DNA from: Saprospiraceae bacterium
GTDB lineage: Bacteria; Bacteroidota; Bacteroidia; Chitinophagales; Saprospiraceae
NCBI GenBank assembly: GCA_018057925.1
Contig: JAGPCT010000022.1
Coordinates: 1 to 51,073 of the forward strand
Reading direction: 5' to 3'
Length of the DNA stretch: 51,073 nt
Shown piece by piece: positions 35,628 through 46,188 of this stretch (the first letter of the stretch is position 1; every line of letters begins with the position of its first letter). A model generated the notes under the pieces. It was not told the origin of the DNA. It saw only the letters and a list, made by a program, of their open reading frames with translations, and made no database searches. Both the position numbers and the translations under genes were made by a program.

Positions 35628-36446
35628 ATGATAAAGCAAAAGAACCATTATCTCTGGGTTGTAGCCTTATTATTGATAGTATCGTCCTGTAGTTCTGTGA
35701 AGGAAATGACCTATATGCAGGACTTGCCGGAAGGGCAAAGTCGGACAGTTTTAGAGACAATAGGATATAAAGATCCAATGATTGAATCAGGCGACATCCT
35801 CAGTATTAATGTTTCTACTATCGATCCCACCACCTCTGAGGCGATCAATCAAAGCATGATGATTCCGGCCATCGGTTATTCTTCGACCAACTCTTCCGTA
35901 TCCAGCCAACAGGTTATAGCAGGCTTCCCGGTTGATGAAGAGGGCAATATCACCATGAACTATACCGGAAAGATCCATGTAGGTGGGCTTACTCTGGCTC
36001 AAGCAAGAGAGAAAGTTGAATCGGAAGTGGCCAAATACTTTAAAAATGCAGTGGTCAACATCGCCTATACCAACTTCCGTGTTACCGTACTCGGTGAGGT
36101 GAATGCGCCGGGGATTGTTGTATTTCCACGGAAAAATGTTAATATATTGGAGGCAATCGGTATGTCGGGAGACCTGACTTTACAAGGGCGCAGAGACAAT
36201 GTTCTTTTGATACGTAAGTTAGATGATACACACAATGAATACATCCGATTAAATCTCAATAAGTCCGATTTTATGACGAGTCCTTATTTCTATATGAAAC
36301 AAGGAGATATTCTCTATGTCTCACCTTCAGATTCCCGGTCGGTAGTCAACAATGCAGATAGAATCCAGCTTATAAGCATCATCACTTCAATTGCCTCTAC
36401 GGCAGCACTTATCACAACAGTGATCCTGAATGCCAGTAAAAAATAA
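35628..36446 (+). CDS. Wza-like polysaccharide export lipoprotein
   Basis: A 272-aa outer-membrane export protein. Signal peptide with lipobox VSSC gives lipidation at Cys21. The polysaccharide-export domain begins near residue 50 (YKDPMIESGDILSINVSTID), an SLBB-like segment follows (VTVLGEVNAPGIVVFP), and a hydrophobic helix at about 248-268 near the C-terminus resembles the Wza membrane-spanning helix. It starts 7 bp after the phosphatase and precedes the Wzc-like gene, the standard order. Confidence 0.93.
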   Translation: MIKQKNHYLWVVALLLIVSSCSSVKEMTYMQDLPEGQSRTVLETIGYKDPMIESGDILSINVSTIDPTTSEAINQSMMIPAIGYSSTNSSVSSQQVIAGFPVDEEGNITMNYTGKIHVGGLTLAQAREKVESEVAKYFKNAVVNIAYTNFRVTVLGEVNAPGIVVFPRKNVNILEAIGMSGDLTLQGRRDNVLLIRKLDDTHNEYIRLNLNKSDFMTSPYFYMKQGDILYVSPSDSRSVVNNADRIQLISIITSIASTAALITTVILNASKK

Positions 36447-36540
36447 ATAACTGCAACGGTGAATTATCTTTTATTATATAGGTAAAACACTATTGTATTA
36501 GAAGAAACATTTAATTGAAACAAACACATTGTCTAATAGT

Positions 36541-38898
36541 ATGGATAATCTAAATGAACCAAAGGAAGACAACAGCCAGGCGCTCTTTCTCTTTATCCGG
36601 CGCTTGCTTGCCAACTGGTATTGGTTTGCGCTCTCGGCCATAGTTTGCCTGATTGGAGCCTTCATCTATCTCCGCTATTCTACACCTGTCTATCAGGTCA
36701 ATGCTGAGATACTGATTACTGATGACAATAAAAGGGGGAACAGCAATGCTCAGCTCACCATGCTCAATGATCTGATGGGTGGCAAGAGTAAGGTGGATAA
36801 TGAAGTCCTCGTGCTGAATACTTTTGACTTAATGCGCTCTGTGGTATTGGAGCAAAAAGGTTATATTAGATATTACGCACAGGGCAAGGTAAAAACGAGT
36901 GAATTAGAATTTTCTGCCCAACCGGTAGAGGTATTGCTGCTATCCGATGTGGATTCTATAAGGCGTAATGTAACCTTTGAATTGACACGCGAAAAAAACA
37001 ATGGCTTTACGCTCAATAGTGAAGATACCATCATCAAAGCCAGATTTAATGACACTTTCCAGATTAAAGACATTGGAAAGATATGTATTATACCAACCTC
37101 CAATTTTTCAAAGCCTATTGGTGGTGACCTTTTGATAAATTTTAATACCGTCAATAATATCACCGCTTCTTATCAAAACAATTTATCCCTTGATATTGCA
37201 AGTCAGAAATCCAGTGTGATTAACCTGAGTCTGAAATATCCATTGCCACATAAAGGCGAATATATTCTCAATGGTTTGATACTAAATTATATTCGGCAGA
37301 ATATCAACGACAAAAATGAGGTAGCAGACAGTACCCTGGCATTTATAGCCGATCGTTTAGCTATGGTGACCAAAGAGTTGGCGGGTCTGGAGGACAATAT
37401 CAGTGACTATAAACGCAATAATCGCCTGATTGACATACCGACACAAGCTGCTCAACTCATCGAAGGTAGTGATGAAGCCATCAAAGAGATGGCATCGACA
37501 GAGGTTCAGCTTCAGGCACTGCAGCAGATGGAGCGATACCTGAAGAATGACACAACTTCTCGAGTGGTGCCGGCATTGAGTATGTTGCAGGATCCGGTCA
37601 TTGGAGCCTTGATAACGCAATACAATCAGCTTATTTTGGATTATGAACGGCTTCACGTCAGCAGCACACGGGCAAATCCGGCATTGAAAAATGTCGCTGC
37701 CCAGATAGAGCGATTGAAAGGCGATATGATTGCCAATATTTCCAACAATATCCGCCAGTTACAACTCGTCAAACAAAAATACACACAGCGCAATGCTCGT
37801 CTCGGCAGTGAAATCAACCGTATCCCTACTATGGAGCGTGGCTTCACCGACATGTCACGGATGCAACAGATCAAACAGGCTCAGTATGTATTCTTACAGC
37901 AAGCTTGGGAAGAGACGGCTATTGGTCGTACCTCCAATGTGTCAAACATTAAGATGATCGATAGTCCAAGGGCATCTAATTTGCCGGTTTCACCAAAAGG
38001 TAATATTATTTATTTAGCTGCGCTTTTATTAGGCTTTTTTATACCGGGAGGGGTCTTTTATCTTAGAGATTTGTTGAATACTCGTGTGCGAAGCCGTGAA
38101 GATGTAACCTCTGTGACTAGCATACCCATCTATGGCGAGATAGGTTCGGGAGGTAAAGAGGAAGTGGTTATCAACCGTACTGCCCGCACCGGGATTGCAG
38201 AGCAGTTCAGGGCATTACGGACCAATCTGGATTTTGTACAAAACACAAAAAACGCCAAAACCATCGTGGTCACGTCGAGCATCATGGGAGAAGGCAAGTC
38301 CTTTGTGGCATTGAATTTAGCAGTAACCATCGCCCTATTGGGTAAAAAGGTATTGTTATTGGAGTTGGACTTACGGAAACCTACTATCCTGAAAAAATTG
38401 GGACTTAGTGCAAAGAAAGGCTTCTCTACATACGTCAGTGGACAGGGAAAGGAGGAATTGGATCAAATCATTATTCCATCGGGAATAGAAGAAAACCTCT
38501 TCATCTTACCTTCGGGCATCATACCACCGAATCCTGCTGAACTGATATTATCTCAGGCGACAGAGGCTTTGTTTGAATCATTGAAACAAGAATACGACTA
38601 TTTGGTCATCGACTCACCGCCGGTGGGTATGGTCACGGATGCCTTTCTCTTTTCAAAATATGCCGATCAGGCACTTTTCTTGGTCAAGCACAATTATTCA
38701 TACAAAAATCAGGTGGCAGCCATACAACATTATGCCGACGAAGGCAAGTTTGCACGCATAGGCTTGGTGCTCAATGATATCAAGGCTAAAGATGGATATG
38801 GATATGGGTATGGATTTGGGTATGGGTATGGTGTCAGCTATGGAAGCTTTTCAAATGATGAAAAATTAAACCAAAAGCCTTGGTGGAAAGTTTGGTAA
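36541..38898 (+). CDS. Wzc-like chain-length regulator and tyrosine autokinase
   Basis: About 785 aa. N-terminal Wzz domain with a transmembrane helix (about 25-45, WYWFALSAIVCLIGAFIYL), a long periplasmic coiled-coil region (about 250-440), a second membrane helix (about 485-505), then the BY-kinase domain: Walker A MGEGKS near 583, Walker A' LLLELDLRKP and Walker B LVIDSPP. The C-terminus has a tyrosine cluster GYGYGYGFGYGYGVSYG for autophosphorylation, encoded by a short imperfect DNA repeat. An in-frame TTG at 36529 would add four residues; I prefer the ATG at 36541. Confidence 0.94.
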   Translation: MDNLNEPKEDNSQALFLFIRRLLANWYWFALSAIVCLIGAFIYLRYSTPVYQVNAEILITDDNKRGNSNAQLTMLNDLMGGKSKVDNEVLVLNTFDLMRSVVLEQKGYIRYYAQGKVKTSELEFSAQPVEVLLLSDVDSIRRNVTFELTREKNNGFTLNSEDTIIKARFNDTFQIKDIGKICIIPTSNFSKPIGGDLLINFNTVNNITASYQNNLSLDIASQKSSVINLSLKYPLPHKGEYILNGLILNYIRQNINDKNEVADSTLAFIADRLAMVTKELAGLEDNISDYKRNNRLIDIPTQAAQLIEGSDEAIKEMASTEVQLQALQQMERYLKNDTTSRVVPALSMLQDPVIGALITQYNQLILDYERLHVSSTRANPALKNVAAQIERLKGDMIANISNNIRQLQLVKQKYTQRNARLGSEINRIPTMERGFTDMSRMQQIKQAQYVFLQQAWEETAIGRTSNVSNIKMIDSPRASNLPVSPKGNIIYLAALLLGFFIPGGVFYLRDLLNTRVRSREDVTSVTSIPIYGEIGSGGKEEVVINRTARTGIAEQFRALRTNLDFVQNTKNAKTIVVTSSIMGEGKSFVALNLAVTIALLGKKVLLLELDLRKPTILKKLGLSAKKGFSTYVSGQGKEELDQIIIPSGIEENLFILPSGIIPPNPAELILSQATEALFESLKQEYDYLVIDSPPVGMVTDAFLFSKYADQALFLVKHNYSYKNQVAAIQHYADEGKFARIGLVLNDIKAKDGYGYGYGFGYGYGVSYGSFSNDEKLNQKPWWKVW

Positions 38899-39437
38899 CA
38901 AGTTTAAATTAAATGAAAAAATTTAAGGTGTTTTAATTCAATGAGGTAACAAAATAGTATTGGTAATATTTAGAAAACTATTAAAATTGCATAAAAGAAA
39001 ATAGAATTGCATTTTAAGTTATATAAACCCTTTTTCTGGTTTAGGTATCCATCATTTCACGAAAAAACAAGTACGATACTTTAATTATAAAAGAAGATAC
39101 ATATTTGGTGCGCTTTCAGATTCTTGTTCATTTAAAAAGTAAACACAGCAATAACTTTTATAGACTATATATAAAGAGATGAAACAGATTGAAAAGCAAC
39201 AATTGCATTGTAAGAATAAGTATGTAATATAAGAATTTCAAATCAATACAACAATTAGAATTGAAATAAATGTTAAAACAAATATAAGGATATGAAAGAA
39301 TTAATGAGATCAAACATTTTTTACTTTTTGATATTCAAAAATTTTAAATGATGTAGCCATTTGACAGGATAAAATGTAAGGCAAAAGTAAATTTCAATGT
39401 TATTAAATAATAATTTTTAAATTAGATATTTTAAAGG
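38899..39437. other. 539-bp AT-rich gap at the composition boundary
   Basis: No ORF of note, no clear hairpin terminator and no full Bacteroidota promoter is visible. It separates the conserved export genes (moderate GC) from the distinctly AT-rich flippase/polymerase/glycosyltransferase block. It may hold a secondary promoter or an old recombination junction. Confidence 0.5.
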
Positions 39438-40901
39438 TTGAACATAAAGGAAAAAACTATGAGTGGGCTTTTTTGGACATTTTCGCAACAGATTAGCGAG
39501 AAGTTCATCAATCTCATCATACAGATTCTGATAGCAAGATTGTTGCTTCCATCTGATTTTGGACTATTGGCAATGGTTATTGTATTTATTGCTATAGGAA
39601 ATTCACTTAGCGACGGAGGTTTGACTTCTTCTCTTATTAGAACAACTGATGTTACTGAGAATGATTATTCTAGTGTATTTTACTTAAATATTATTGTAAG
39701 TATTTTTATATATTTTATTTTTTTCTTTATTGCTCCATTAATTTCTATTTTTTATAATGAACCAATCTTGATAAATGTAATAAGGGTATTTTCATTTAAT
39801 TTTATAATCCGTGCTTTTGTGGGGGTACAAACTGCAATTTTAACAAAAAGTTTTCAATTTAGAAAAATAATGACTATACAAGTACCTTCGGTAATTGCTG
39901 GAGGTGCTATAGGTATTTTCTTAGGTTATGAAGGTTACGGAGTATGGAGTCTAGTGTGGTTAAACTTAGTACAATCTATATTTTTAGCTATTCAATATTG
40001 GATCAGAAGTGAGTGGCATCCAAGAATTATTATGAAGTGGAAATTAGTAAAAAAACACTTTAGTTTTGGATATAAATTAATGATAGCTAGTTTGTTAAAT
40101 TCTATTTTCGAAAATATTTACAATCTATTGATTGGAAAATGGTATACTCCTTTGCAATTAGGATATTATAATAGGGCAGATTCTTTTCAAAGCTTTCCTT
40201 TAAGAATGATAATAACTGCATTGAAAAGCGTTGCATATCCAGTTTTATCATCGATTCAGAATGATGATGATCAATTACGAATTTATTATAGGAAAATGAT
40301 TTTGCATGTAGTTTTTTTGGTAACACCACTTATGATTCTTTTAATTATTATTGCAAAACCTATGTTTAGTTTATTGTTGACTGATAAGTGGTTACCTGCT
40401 GTTCCATATTTTCAAGTATTATGTTTATCATCAATCTTTTACCCCCTACAAGAATACAATTTACAAATTTTAGACGTAAAAGGACGAAGTGATTTATATC
40501 TTAAGATTGAAATTGTTAAAAAAGTAATTATCATTTTAGCTATAGCCATAGCTTTTCAATTTGGAATTTATGGATTACTTTTTGCTCAAGTAATATTGTC
40601 AATATTCTTCTTTTTCATAGGAGCATTTGTTTGTGGAAAAATGATTCACCTTTATGTAATTGAGCAATTAAAAATAATTTTTCCTATTTTGATTTTGTCT
40701 ATTGTTGTTGGTATTTTTATATGGAGCTCAATGTTTCTGTTGCAGAAGTTAGATATAAGTAATCTAGTTATGATATTTCTTTCAAGTCTTATCTATTTCT
40801 CTATCTATTTATTATTTAGCTCAATTTTTAGAATAGAAGCATTGTATGATTTAAAAAATATATTTAAAGATTATAAAACCTCTCATAGAATTAAATTTTA
40901 A
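39438..40901 (+). CDS. Polysaccharide flippase (WzxC-like, MOP superfamily)
   Basis: A 487-aa integral membrane protein with about 12-14 hydrophobic helices. The N-terminus KTMSGLFWTFSQQISEKFINLIIQILIARLL (shown as a pattern: amphipathic start, then helix 1 with LLPSDFGLLAMV) is typical for lipid-linked repeat-unit transporters. It moves undecaprenyl-linked oligosaccharide across the inner membrane. The start is probably TTG at 39438, since N-I-K-E-K-T resembles the family N-terminus; the next ATG, at 39459, would trim seven residues. First gene of the AT-rich block. Confidence 0.9.
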   Translation: MNIKEKTMSGLFWTFSQQISEKFINLIIQILIARLLLPSDFGLLAMVIVFIAIGNSLSDGGLTSSLIRTTDVTENDYSSVFYLNIIVSIFIYFIFFFIAPLISIFYNEPILINVIRVFSFNFIIRAFVGVQTAILTKSFQFRKIMTIQVPSVIAGGAIGIFLGYEGYGVWSLVWLNLVQSIFLAIQYWIRSEWHPRIIMKWKLVKKHFSFGYKLMIASLLNSIFENIYNLLIGKWYTPLQLGYYNRADSFQSFPLRMIITALKSVAYPVLSSIQNDDDQLRIYYRKMILHVVFLVTPLMILLIIIAKPMFSLLLTDKWLPAVPYFQVLCLSSIFYPLQEYNLQILDVKGRSDLYLKIEIVKKVIIILAIAIAFQFGIYGLLFAQVILSIFFFFIGAFVCGKMIHLYVIEQLKIIFPILILSIVVGIFIWSSMFLLQKLDISNLVMIFLSSLIYFSIYLLFSSIFRIEALYDLKNIFKDYKTSHRIKF

Positions 40902-40907
40902 AAACAT

Positions 40908-42167
40908 TTGACTAATAATAGCAGAGAAAAACACAGAAATATTAAGAAATCATGGATTATAATTATTGTCATCCTTTCAATATTTCTTGTGCCAACCTTG
41001 AGTTTTTCTGAGATACCAATAAGAATTGAAGATTTCTTTTTTATATTTATAATTATTGGAGCATCCAAGGGTTCAATTAATAATATTCTTAGAAAAATCT
41101 TAATCGCTAAAAGATTAGTTCAGTTATTGGTTTTATTCTTTATAGCAGCTCTTATTAGTTTTTATATTTCTGTTTTTCAAGATTATATTCCAACGATCCA
41201 AGATTATAATTACCTAATTAGTTTACTAAGAAATATTATAATTCTAATTGCAGGATTATTAGTTGGTAGAGGTTTAATGGTACCCCCTAGTAAATTATTG
41301 TTCTTAATTTCATTAGGGATAATGGGGTCTAGTTTATTATCATTAGTACAATTTTTTGATATATTTAACATTGCTAAATCCGTTTCTTCTTTTTATGGCA
41401 AATTATACCACTCTGAATTTGGTGTTACTCGTGCTACTGGAACACTTGGGAATCCAAATTATGCTTCATTTTTTCAAATGATAGGATTTATTGTATTGTT
41501 AGTAACAAATCAACCAAAAGTTAAGGTACTGAGATTTATTAAATATGTTAGCTTAGTGTTGGTGGCGACTTCAGTTATAGTTACATTTTCAAGGACAGGT
41601 TTTTTTTCACTAGCCCTTATTATATTTCTTTATATCGTTTTAAATAAAAAAGGTAAATTGCTTTTATTTTCATTTTTTATTATTGGTTTTTCTATTTTCA
41701 AATATTCTGAAATTAAGGTTAATGCGAGGATGGCAGATATTTTCAATGAAAGACTTCAGGTTGATGCTACTTTAAATGGTAGGGTATCATTAATTTGGGT
41801 CGAAAGAATAGATCAATTCTATAAAAATCTTTTATTTGGTAATGGAACACAAAGAGGTTCCATTAGTACAACAATTTTTTCATCAACCACCTTTGATAAT
41901 TCATTCTTATTTTTGTTATTGACTTCTGGTCTAATTGGTTTGATAATTTATTTGATATTTTTCTATTTAGAAATTGCATATTTTATTAAATTATGGAATT
42001 CAAGGTATAAGATTATTTATTTATTTATGATAATGCTAAACGCATTAATTTTAATATTTTTTTTAACAACAGATTTATTAGTAAACGTTTCCTTTACATC
42101 TTATTTTTATTTTATTATTGGTTTACTGATAACATATACAAATAAGGTAACTAGGAATATAACTTAA
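40908..42167 (+). CDS. O-antigen polymerase/ligase-like membrane protein (Wzy candidate)
   Basis: A 419-aa protein with about 10-12 transmembrane helices and a larger loop in the second half (about residues 265-330), as in the Wzy/WaaL superfamily. RATGTLGNPNYASFF followed by a helix and NGRVSLIW are typical motifs of this group. It follows the flippase by 6 bp, so polymerase (Wzy) is more likely than ligase. TTG at 40908 is the apparent start, with a basic cytoplasmic N-terminus before helix 1. Confidence 0.85.
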   Translation: MTNNSREKHRNIKKSWIIIIVILSIFLVPTLSFSEIPIRIEDFFFIFIIIGASKGSINNILRKILIAKRLVQLLVLFFIAALISFYISVFQDYIPTIQDYNYLISLLRNIIILIAGLLVGRGLMVPPSKLLFLISLGIMGSSLLSLVQFFDIFNIAKSVSSFYGKLYHSEFGVTRATGTLGNPNYASFFQMIGFIVLLVTNQPKVKVLRFIKYVSLVLVATSVIVTFSRTGFFSLALIIFLYIVLNKKGKLLLFSFFIIGFSIFKYSEIKVNARMADIFNERLQVDATLNGRVSLIWVERIDQFYKNLLFGNGTQRGSISTTIFSSTTFDNSFLFLLLTSGLIGLIIYLIFFYLEIAYFIKLWNSRYKIIYLFMIMLNALILIFFLTTDLLVNVSFTSYFYFIIGLLITYTNKVTRNIT

Positions 42168-42172
42168 AAAAT

Positions 42173-43060
42173 ATGCAACCATTAATATCAATCCAGATAC
42201 TAAATTGGAATAGAGCAGAAGAAACGCAGAGAGCCATTGCAAGTGCTTTAGATCAAAGTTATAATAATATAGAAGTGATTTTAGTTGATAATGGGTCAAC
42301 TGATAATTCAATTGAAATTACAAGTAAAAATTACCCCGAAATTAAGATTGTTGAGCTTGATAAAAACTATGGATGTCCTGAAGGAAGGAATCGTGGGCTA
42401 AAATATTGTAATGGTGAATATATATTTTATCTGGATAATGATGGAGTCCTCCATCGGGATGCAGTATTGAATGCCTATAAAAGCATAAGTGAAAATGAAA
42501 ATGTAGGTATAATAGGAGGAGTTATATATGACTTTATGTATCAATACGAAATTGATACAAAATGTTTGATTAAGAATAATATTAAATATTATTATAATAA
42601 TTTCTCAGGAGGGATATGCTTGCATGATAAAAGAATTTATAAAAAGACAGGTTATTATCCGTCTCATTTTATATATGGCGCAGAAGAATTGTTTCTGTCA
42701 TTAAAAGCGATTCAATTCGGGTACAAGATAATTATAGATGAATCTGTAATTCTCTGGCATAAAAAGAGTATTGTTGCACGTAATCATGTTAAAGAAATTT
42801 TACATAGTTATTATAATAAGTTATACATAGCAATAGCTCTATATCCAGTTTATCAAGCGATTAAATTTACTTTATTTTTTAGTCTTATGTATACGATTTA
42901 TTCTATAAGGGATAAAATATTTAAAGAATTCTTGTTCTCATTTCCTAAAAATTATTTAAAAACTTTATATTTAGGTGCAAAGCATAGAGATGCTGTGGCC
43001 CTTAAAACATATAAGTTATTTAAAAGGAAATATCCAGTGTGTAACAATGTTGATAATTAA
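42173..43060 (+). CDS. Family 2 glycosyltransferase
   Basis: A 295-aa GT-A fold enzyme. The N-terminal ISIQILNWNRAEETQRAI and EVILVDNGSTDNS form the nucleotide-binding part; YIFYLDNDGVLH holds the D-x-D-type metal site (about residues 92-97). The C-terminal region contains a hydrophobic stretch (about 223-243) that may associate with the membrane. Donor and acceptor unknown. It starts 5 bp after the Wzy candidate. Confidence 0.9.
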   Translation: MQPLISIQILNWNRAEETQRAIASALDQSYNNIEVILVDNGSTDNSIEITSKNYPEIKIVELDKNYGCPEGRNRGLKYCNGEYIFYLDNDGVLHRDAVLNAYKSISENENVGIIGGVIYDFMYQYEIDTKCLIKNNIKYYYNNFSGGICLHDKRIYKKTGYYPSHFIYGAEELFLSLKAIQFGYKIIIDESVILWHKKSIVARNHVKEILHSYYNKLYIAIALYPVYQAIKFTLFFSLMYTIYSIRDKIFKEFLFSFPKNYLKTLYLGAKHRDAVALKTYKLFKRKYPVCNNVDN

Positions 43061-43152
43061 AAAGTATTTACATATAACTTTTCAACAATAGTTGAAATAA
43101 TATAGTGCTTATTACCTCATTAAAAATTTATTAAACCCTTTCAATAATCAAT

Positions 43153-45048
43153 ATGTGTGGAATATTTGGGATTTATAATATAAAAGAGAAACATTATTTT
43201 GAGCAGGAAAAAATAAAATCATCCGTAGAAAGAATGCAACACCGAGGACCCGATTTTATGGGAATTCGGATTTTTGATAACAATGCAGCACTTGCTCATT
43301 TACGATTGGCAATCATTGATTTGGTTGCTGATAGTAACCAGCCTTTTGAAAGAGACGACAGGTATTTTGTATCTTATAATGGTGAGATATATAATTACAT
43401 TGAATTAAGAGATGATTTAATTAAAATCGGTTATACTTTTAAAACTCAAAGTGATACAGAAGTACTTGTTGTTGCATACCAAGCATGGGGTGAAGACTGT
43501 GTAAATCATTTTAATGGGATGTGGGCTTTTGCTATTTATGATCAACTAGAAAACAAGCTCTTCTGTTCAAGAGATCGGTTTGGCGTAAAACCCTTTAACT
43601 ATGCTACTGTCAATGGACAATTTATTTTCTCCTCTGAAATAAAGGCCATTTTAGAGTATTTTCCGGAAGAGAGAATCCCAAACTACAATGAAATATCTAA
43701 TTTTTGTCGAAATAGTGTTGGTGCACAAATAAAAGAAACATGGTTTCAGAACATATTTAGGTTAGAGCCGGCGCATAATTTATCTGTTTCTAGTGAAGGA
43801 ATTAACATTGAACGGTATTGGGATTACCCAAAGAAAACGAATCAGAACATTACTTTTGAAAATGCAGTAACGCATTATCGAGACTTGTTTAAAAATGCAG
43901 TAGATATCAGAATGAGAAGTGATGTCCCCGTTGGATTTACCTTGTCCTCAGGAATCGATTCTATGTCTATCGTTTCTGTATTAAAAGATCATTTGAATGG
44001 AAATAACAAAAGCTACACGGCTACATTTCCGGAAAATAAGTTTCTGAAATCAGAAAAACAAAACTATAAAAATGATATTGAAATTGATGAAGCTAAGATA
44101 GTTAAAGAAGTTTCAAAACAATTGGAATTAGACCCAACTTTAGTCGAAATTAATTTTACAAATTATGTCGAAGAATTGAGTAAAATTATTTTTAATATGG
44201 AGTCAGGGCATGGCTCTCCCGCAGTTTTTCCTTTAAATTCAATTTTTAAAAAAGCCACTGAAGATATTACTGTGGTGCTGGAAGGGCAAGGAGCAGATGA
44301 ACTATTGGCTGGATATCTTAACAATGTTGAATCAATATATTTAATCGAATTGATTAGAAAATTTCGATTTAAAAAAGCCATAATTGAACTGAATGAATAT
44401 TGCAAAGTATATTCTTTGTCATCGTTAGTGATGCTTTTTGTTCGTCAGTTAAACTCCGGATGGATACATAAATTATATTATAAAGTATCAGGAGTAAGTG
44501 CATTTTATATTGGCCATTTATCCAAATATAAACATATAAAAGATAGTCCAAGAAAAGCAAAGGGATTTGATTGCTCTGTAAATGCTCATCTTTTTAAATC
44601 ACATACAGGAGGACTGGTAAATTTACTCCATTATGGTGATGCTATATCAATGGCGTATTCATTGGAAAGCAGACTTCCATTTATGGATTATAGACTAGTA
44701 GAATATGTTTTTTCTCTTCCTTCAGAATTTAAAATTTGTAATGGGCAAAGTAAATATATTCATAGGAAAGCTATGGAAGGAGTTGTGGCGGATGAAATAC
44801 TGTCTCAAAAAGTAAAATTTGGATTTTCAACACCATTAACTAATATGTTTTTAGAAAAAGGGCATAATTCTGCTGCTTCTATATTACTTTCAAAAAGATG
44901 TATTGATCGAGGACTGTTTTCTGAAAAAGGAATTCAAAAATCACTTAAAGATTTAGAGCGAGGAACGAAAGATCGTTCGCGGTTTTTATATCGAATGTTG
45001 AATGTAGAATTGTGGTTTAGAGAATTTATTGATGATGCGGAAAATTAA
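43153..45048 (+). CDS. asnB: AsnB-type glutamine-dependent amidotransferase
   Basis: A 631-aa protein. The N-terminal Ntn glutaminase domain begins MCGIFGIYN (Cys2 nucleophile) with QHRGPDFMG and SYNGEIYNYIELR. The C-terminal ATP-pyrophosphatase domain (from about 240) has TLSSGIDSMS (SGGxDS-type loop) and LEGQGADELLAGY. In polysaccharide loci such proteins amidate uronic acids rather than aspartate. Two uronate-forming dehydrogenases at the start of the locus fit that role, but the substrate is inferred. Confidence 0.9.
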   Translation: MCGIFGIYNIKEKHYFEQEKIKSSVERMQHRGPDFMGIRIFDNNAALAHLRLAIIDLVADSNQPFERDDRYFVSYNGEIYNYIELRDDLIKIGYTFKTQSDTEVLVVAYQAWGEDCVNHFNGMWAFAIYDQLENKLFCSRDRFGVKPFNYATVNGQFIFSSEIKAILEYFPEERIPNYNEISNFCRNSVGAQIKETWFQNIFRLEPAHNLSVSSEGINIERYWDYPKKTNQNITFENAVTHYRDLFKNAVDIRMRSDVPVGFTLSSGIDSMSIVSVLKDHLNGNNKSYTATFPENKFLKSEKQNYKNDIEIDEAKIVKEVSKQLELDPTLVEINFTNYVEELSKIIFNMESGHGSPAVFPLNSIFKKATEDITVVLEGQGADELLAGYLNNVESIYLIELIRKFRFKKAIIELNEYCKVYSLSSLVMLFVRQLNSGWIHKLYYKVSGVSAFYIGHLSKYKHIKDSPRKAKGFDCSVNAHLFKSHTGGLVNLLHYGDAISMAYSLESRLPFMDYRLVEYVFSLPSEFKICNGQSKYIHRKAMEGVVADEILSQKVKFGFSTPLTNMFLEKGHNSAASILLSKRCIDRGLFSEKGIQKSLKDLERGTKDRSRFLYRMLNVELWFREFIDDAEN

Positions 45049-46168
45049 AATCGCTATTTTTACCAATGTAATTCCCTCATACAGGGAAGGGTTTTATAGA
45101 GAAATATTAAAGGATAATAGATTTAAAATAGAAATATATTGTCATAAATTTATTCAAGGTTTAAATGTAAAAACTATAAATGAAAAATTTGATCAATCGA
45201 TTGTTCCAATTAATTATAAATGGATTTTAAAAGGAAAAATATTATGGCAAAAATACCCGATACTAAAAATATTACGAAATGATTATGATTTAGTTATTTC
45301 TGATGGCAATCCGCGGCATTTCAGTCAAGCGTTACTAAGTATATTCTTAAAAATTAGAGGAACTAAGGTGGCGATATGGAGCACTGTTCATTCTCACCGA
45401 AATAGTTCAATTTCAAAAAAGTTTCGATTACTTTATTGGGGAATATTTGATTACTTTTTAATGTATGTAGAAAGAGATATTGAGCAGATGAAATCGTTAG
45501 GATTTAAAAGTAAATTGATTTCCAGTATCAATAACGGGTTAGACCAAAATAAAATAAGAGAAGAGATACAAAAATGGGATTATGGTAAGTTAGAAGATTG
45601 GAAAAAAGAAAATGGTTTAAATAATAGAAGAATTATTTTAGGAAGTTCGCGAGTTGTACCCGGTAAATTTGATGATTTGATTCTAGCTGTTGATATATTA
45701 AAAGATGATTTTCCGGATATCAAATGTGTGATTGTTGGAGATGGCCCTTATTTGGATGAATTGAAACAGAAGGCTTTTAAATTAGGAATAGATAAGTATA
45801 TTTATTTTGTAGGTGAATTGTATGACGAAAGCAAGCTGGCTCCTTGGTTTCTTTCGGCTCTTGTTCTTGTGCATCCTGCGCCAATTGGATTAACACTAAT
45901 GCATTCTTTGGGATATGGCTTGCCTGTAATAACTTATTCAGATTGGGAAACACATGGTCCTGAATTTTCAGTTTTTAAAGATGGTCATACTGGGTTTTTA
46001 TATAATAGATATGATAATTGTGATTTGGCAAATAAAATCAAATTCTTTCTTAATAATGAATCATTAAAAAATGAAATGTCCACAAAATGTATAGATATTA
46101 TTGATTCAAATTATAATACAGATAAAATGGCGAATAATTTTATTGATTTTTGTACTGCTATTATATAA
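45035..46168 (+). CDS. Family 4-type glycosyltransferase
   Basis: About 377 aa, GT-B fold. The C-terminal domain has SSRVVPGKFDDLILAV, VIVGDGPYLDELK, the LVHPAPIGLTLMHSLGYGLPVI donor-binding loop and the E-containing segment WETHGPEF. The N-terminal MRKIKIAIFTNVIPSYREGF is typical. The frame opens at TTG 45029 with ATGs at 45032 and 45035; all overlap the end of asnB by up to 20 bp. Sugar specificity unknown. Confidence 0.88.
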   Translation: MRKIKIAIFTNVIPSYREGFYREILKDNRFKIEIYCHKFIQGLNVKTINEKFDQSIVPINYKWILKGKILWQKYPILKILRNDYDLVISDGNPRHFSQALLSIFLKIRGTKVAIWSTVHSHRNSSISKKFRLLYWGIFDYFLMYVERDIEQMKSLGFKSKLISSINNGLDQNKIREEIQKWDYGKLEDWKKENGLNNRRIILGSSRVVPGKFDDLILAVDILKDDFPDIKCVIVGDGPYLDELKQKAFKLGIDKYIYFVGELYDESKLAPWFLSALVLVHPAPIGLTLMHSLGYGLPVITYSDWETHGPEFSVFKDGHTGFLYNRYDNCDLANKIKFFLNNESLKNEMSTKCIDIIDSNYNTDKMANNFIDFCTAII

Positions 46169-46188
46169 ATGAAACTAAATAATTAAAT

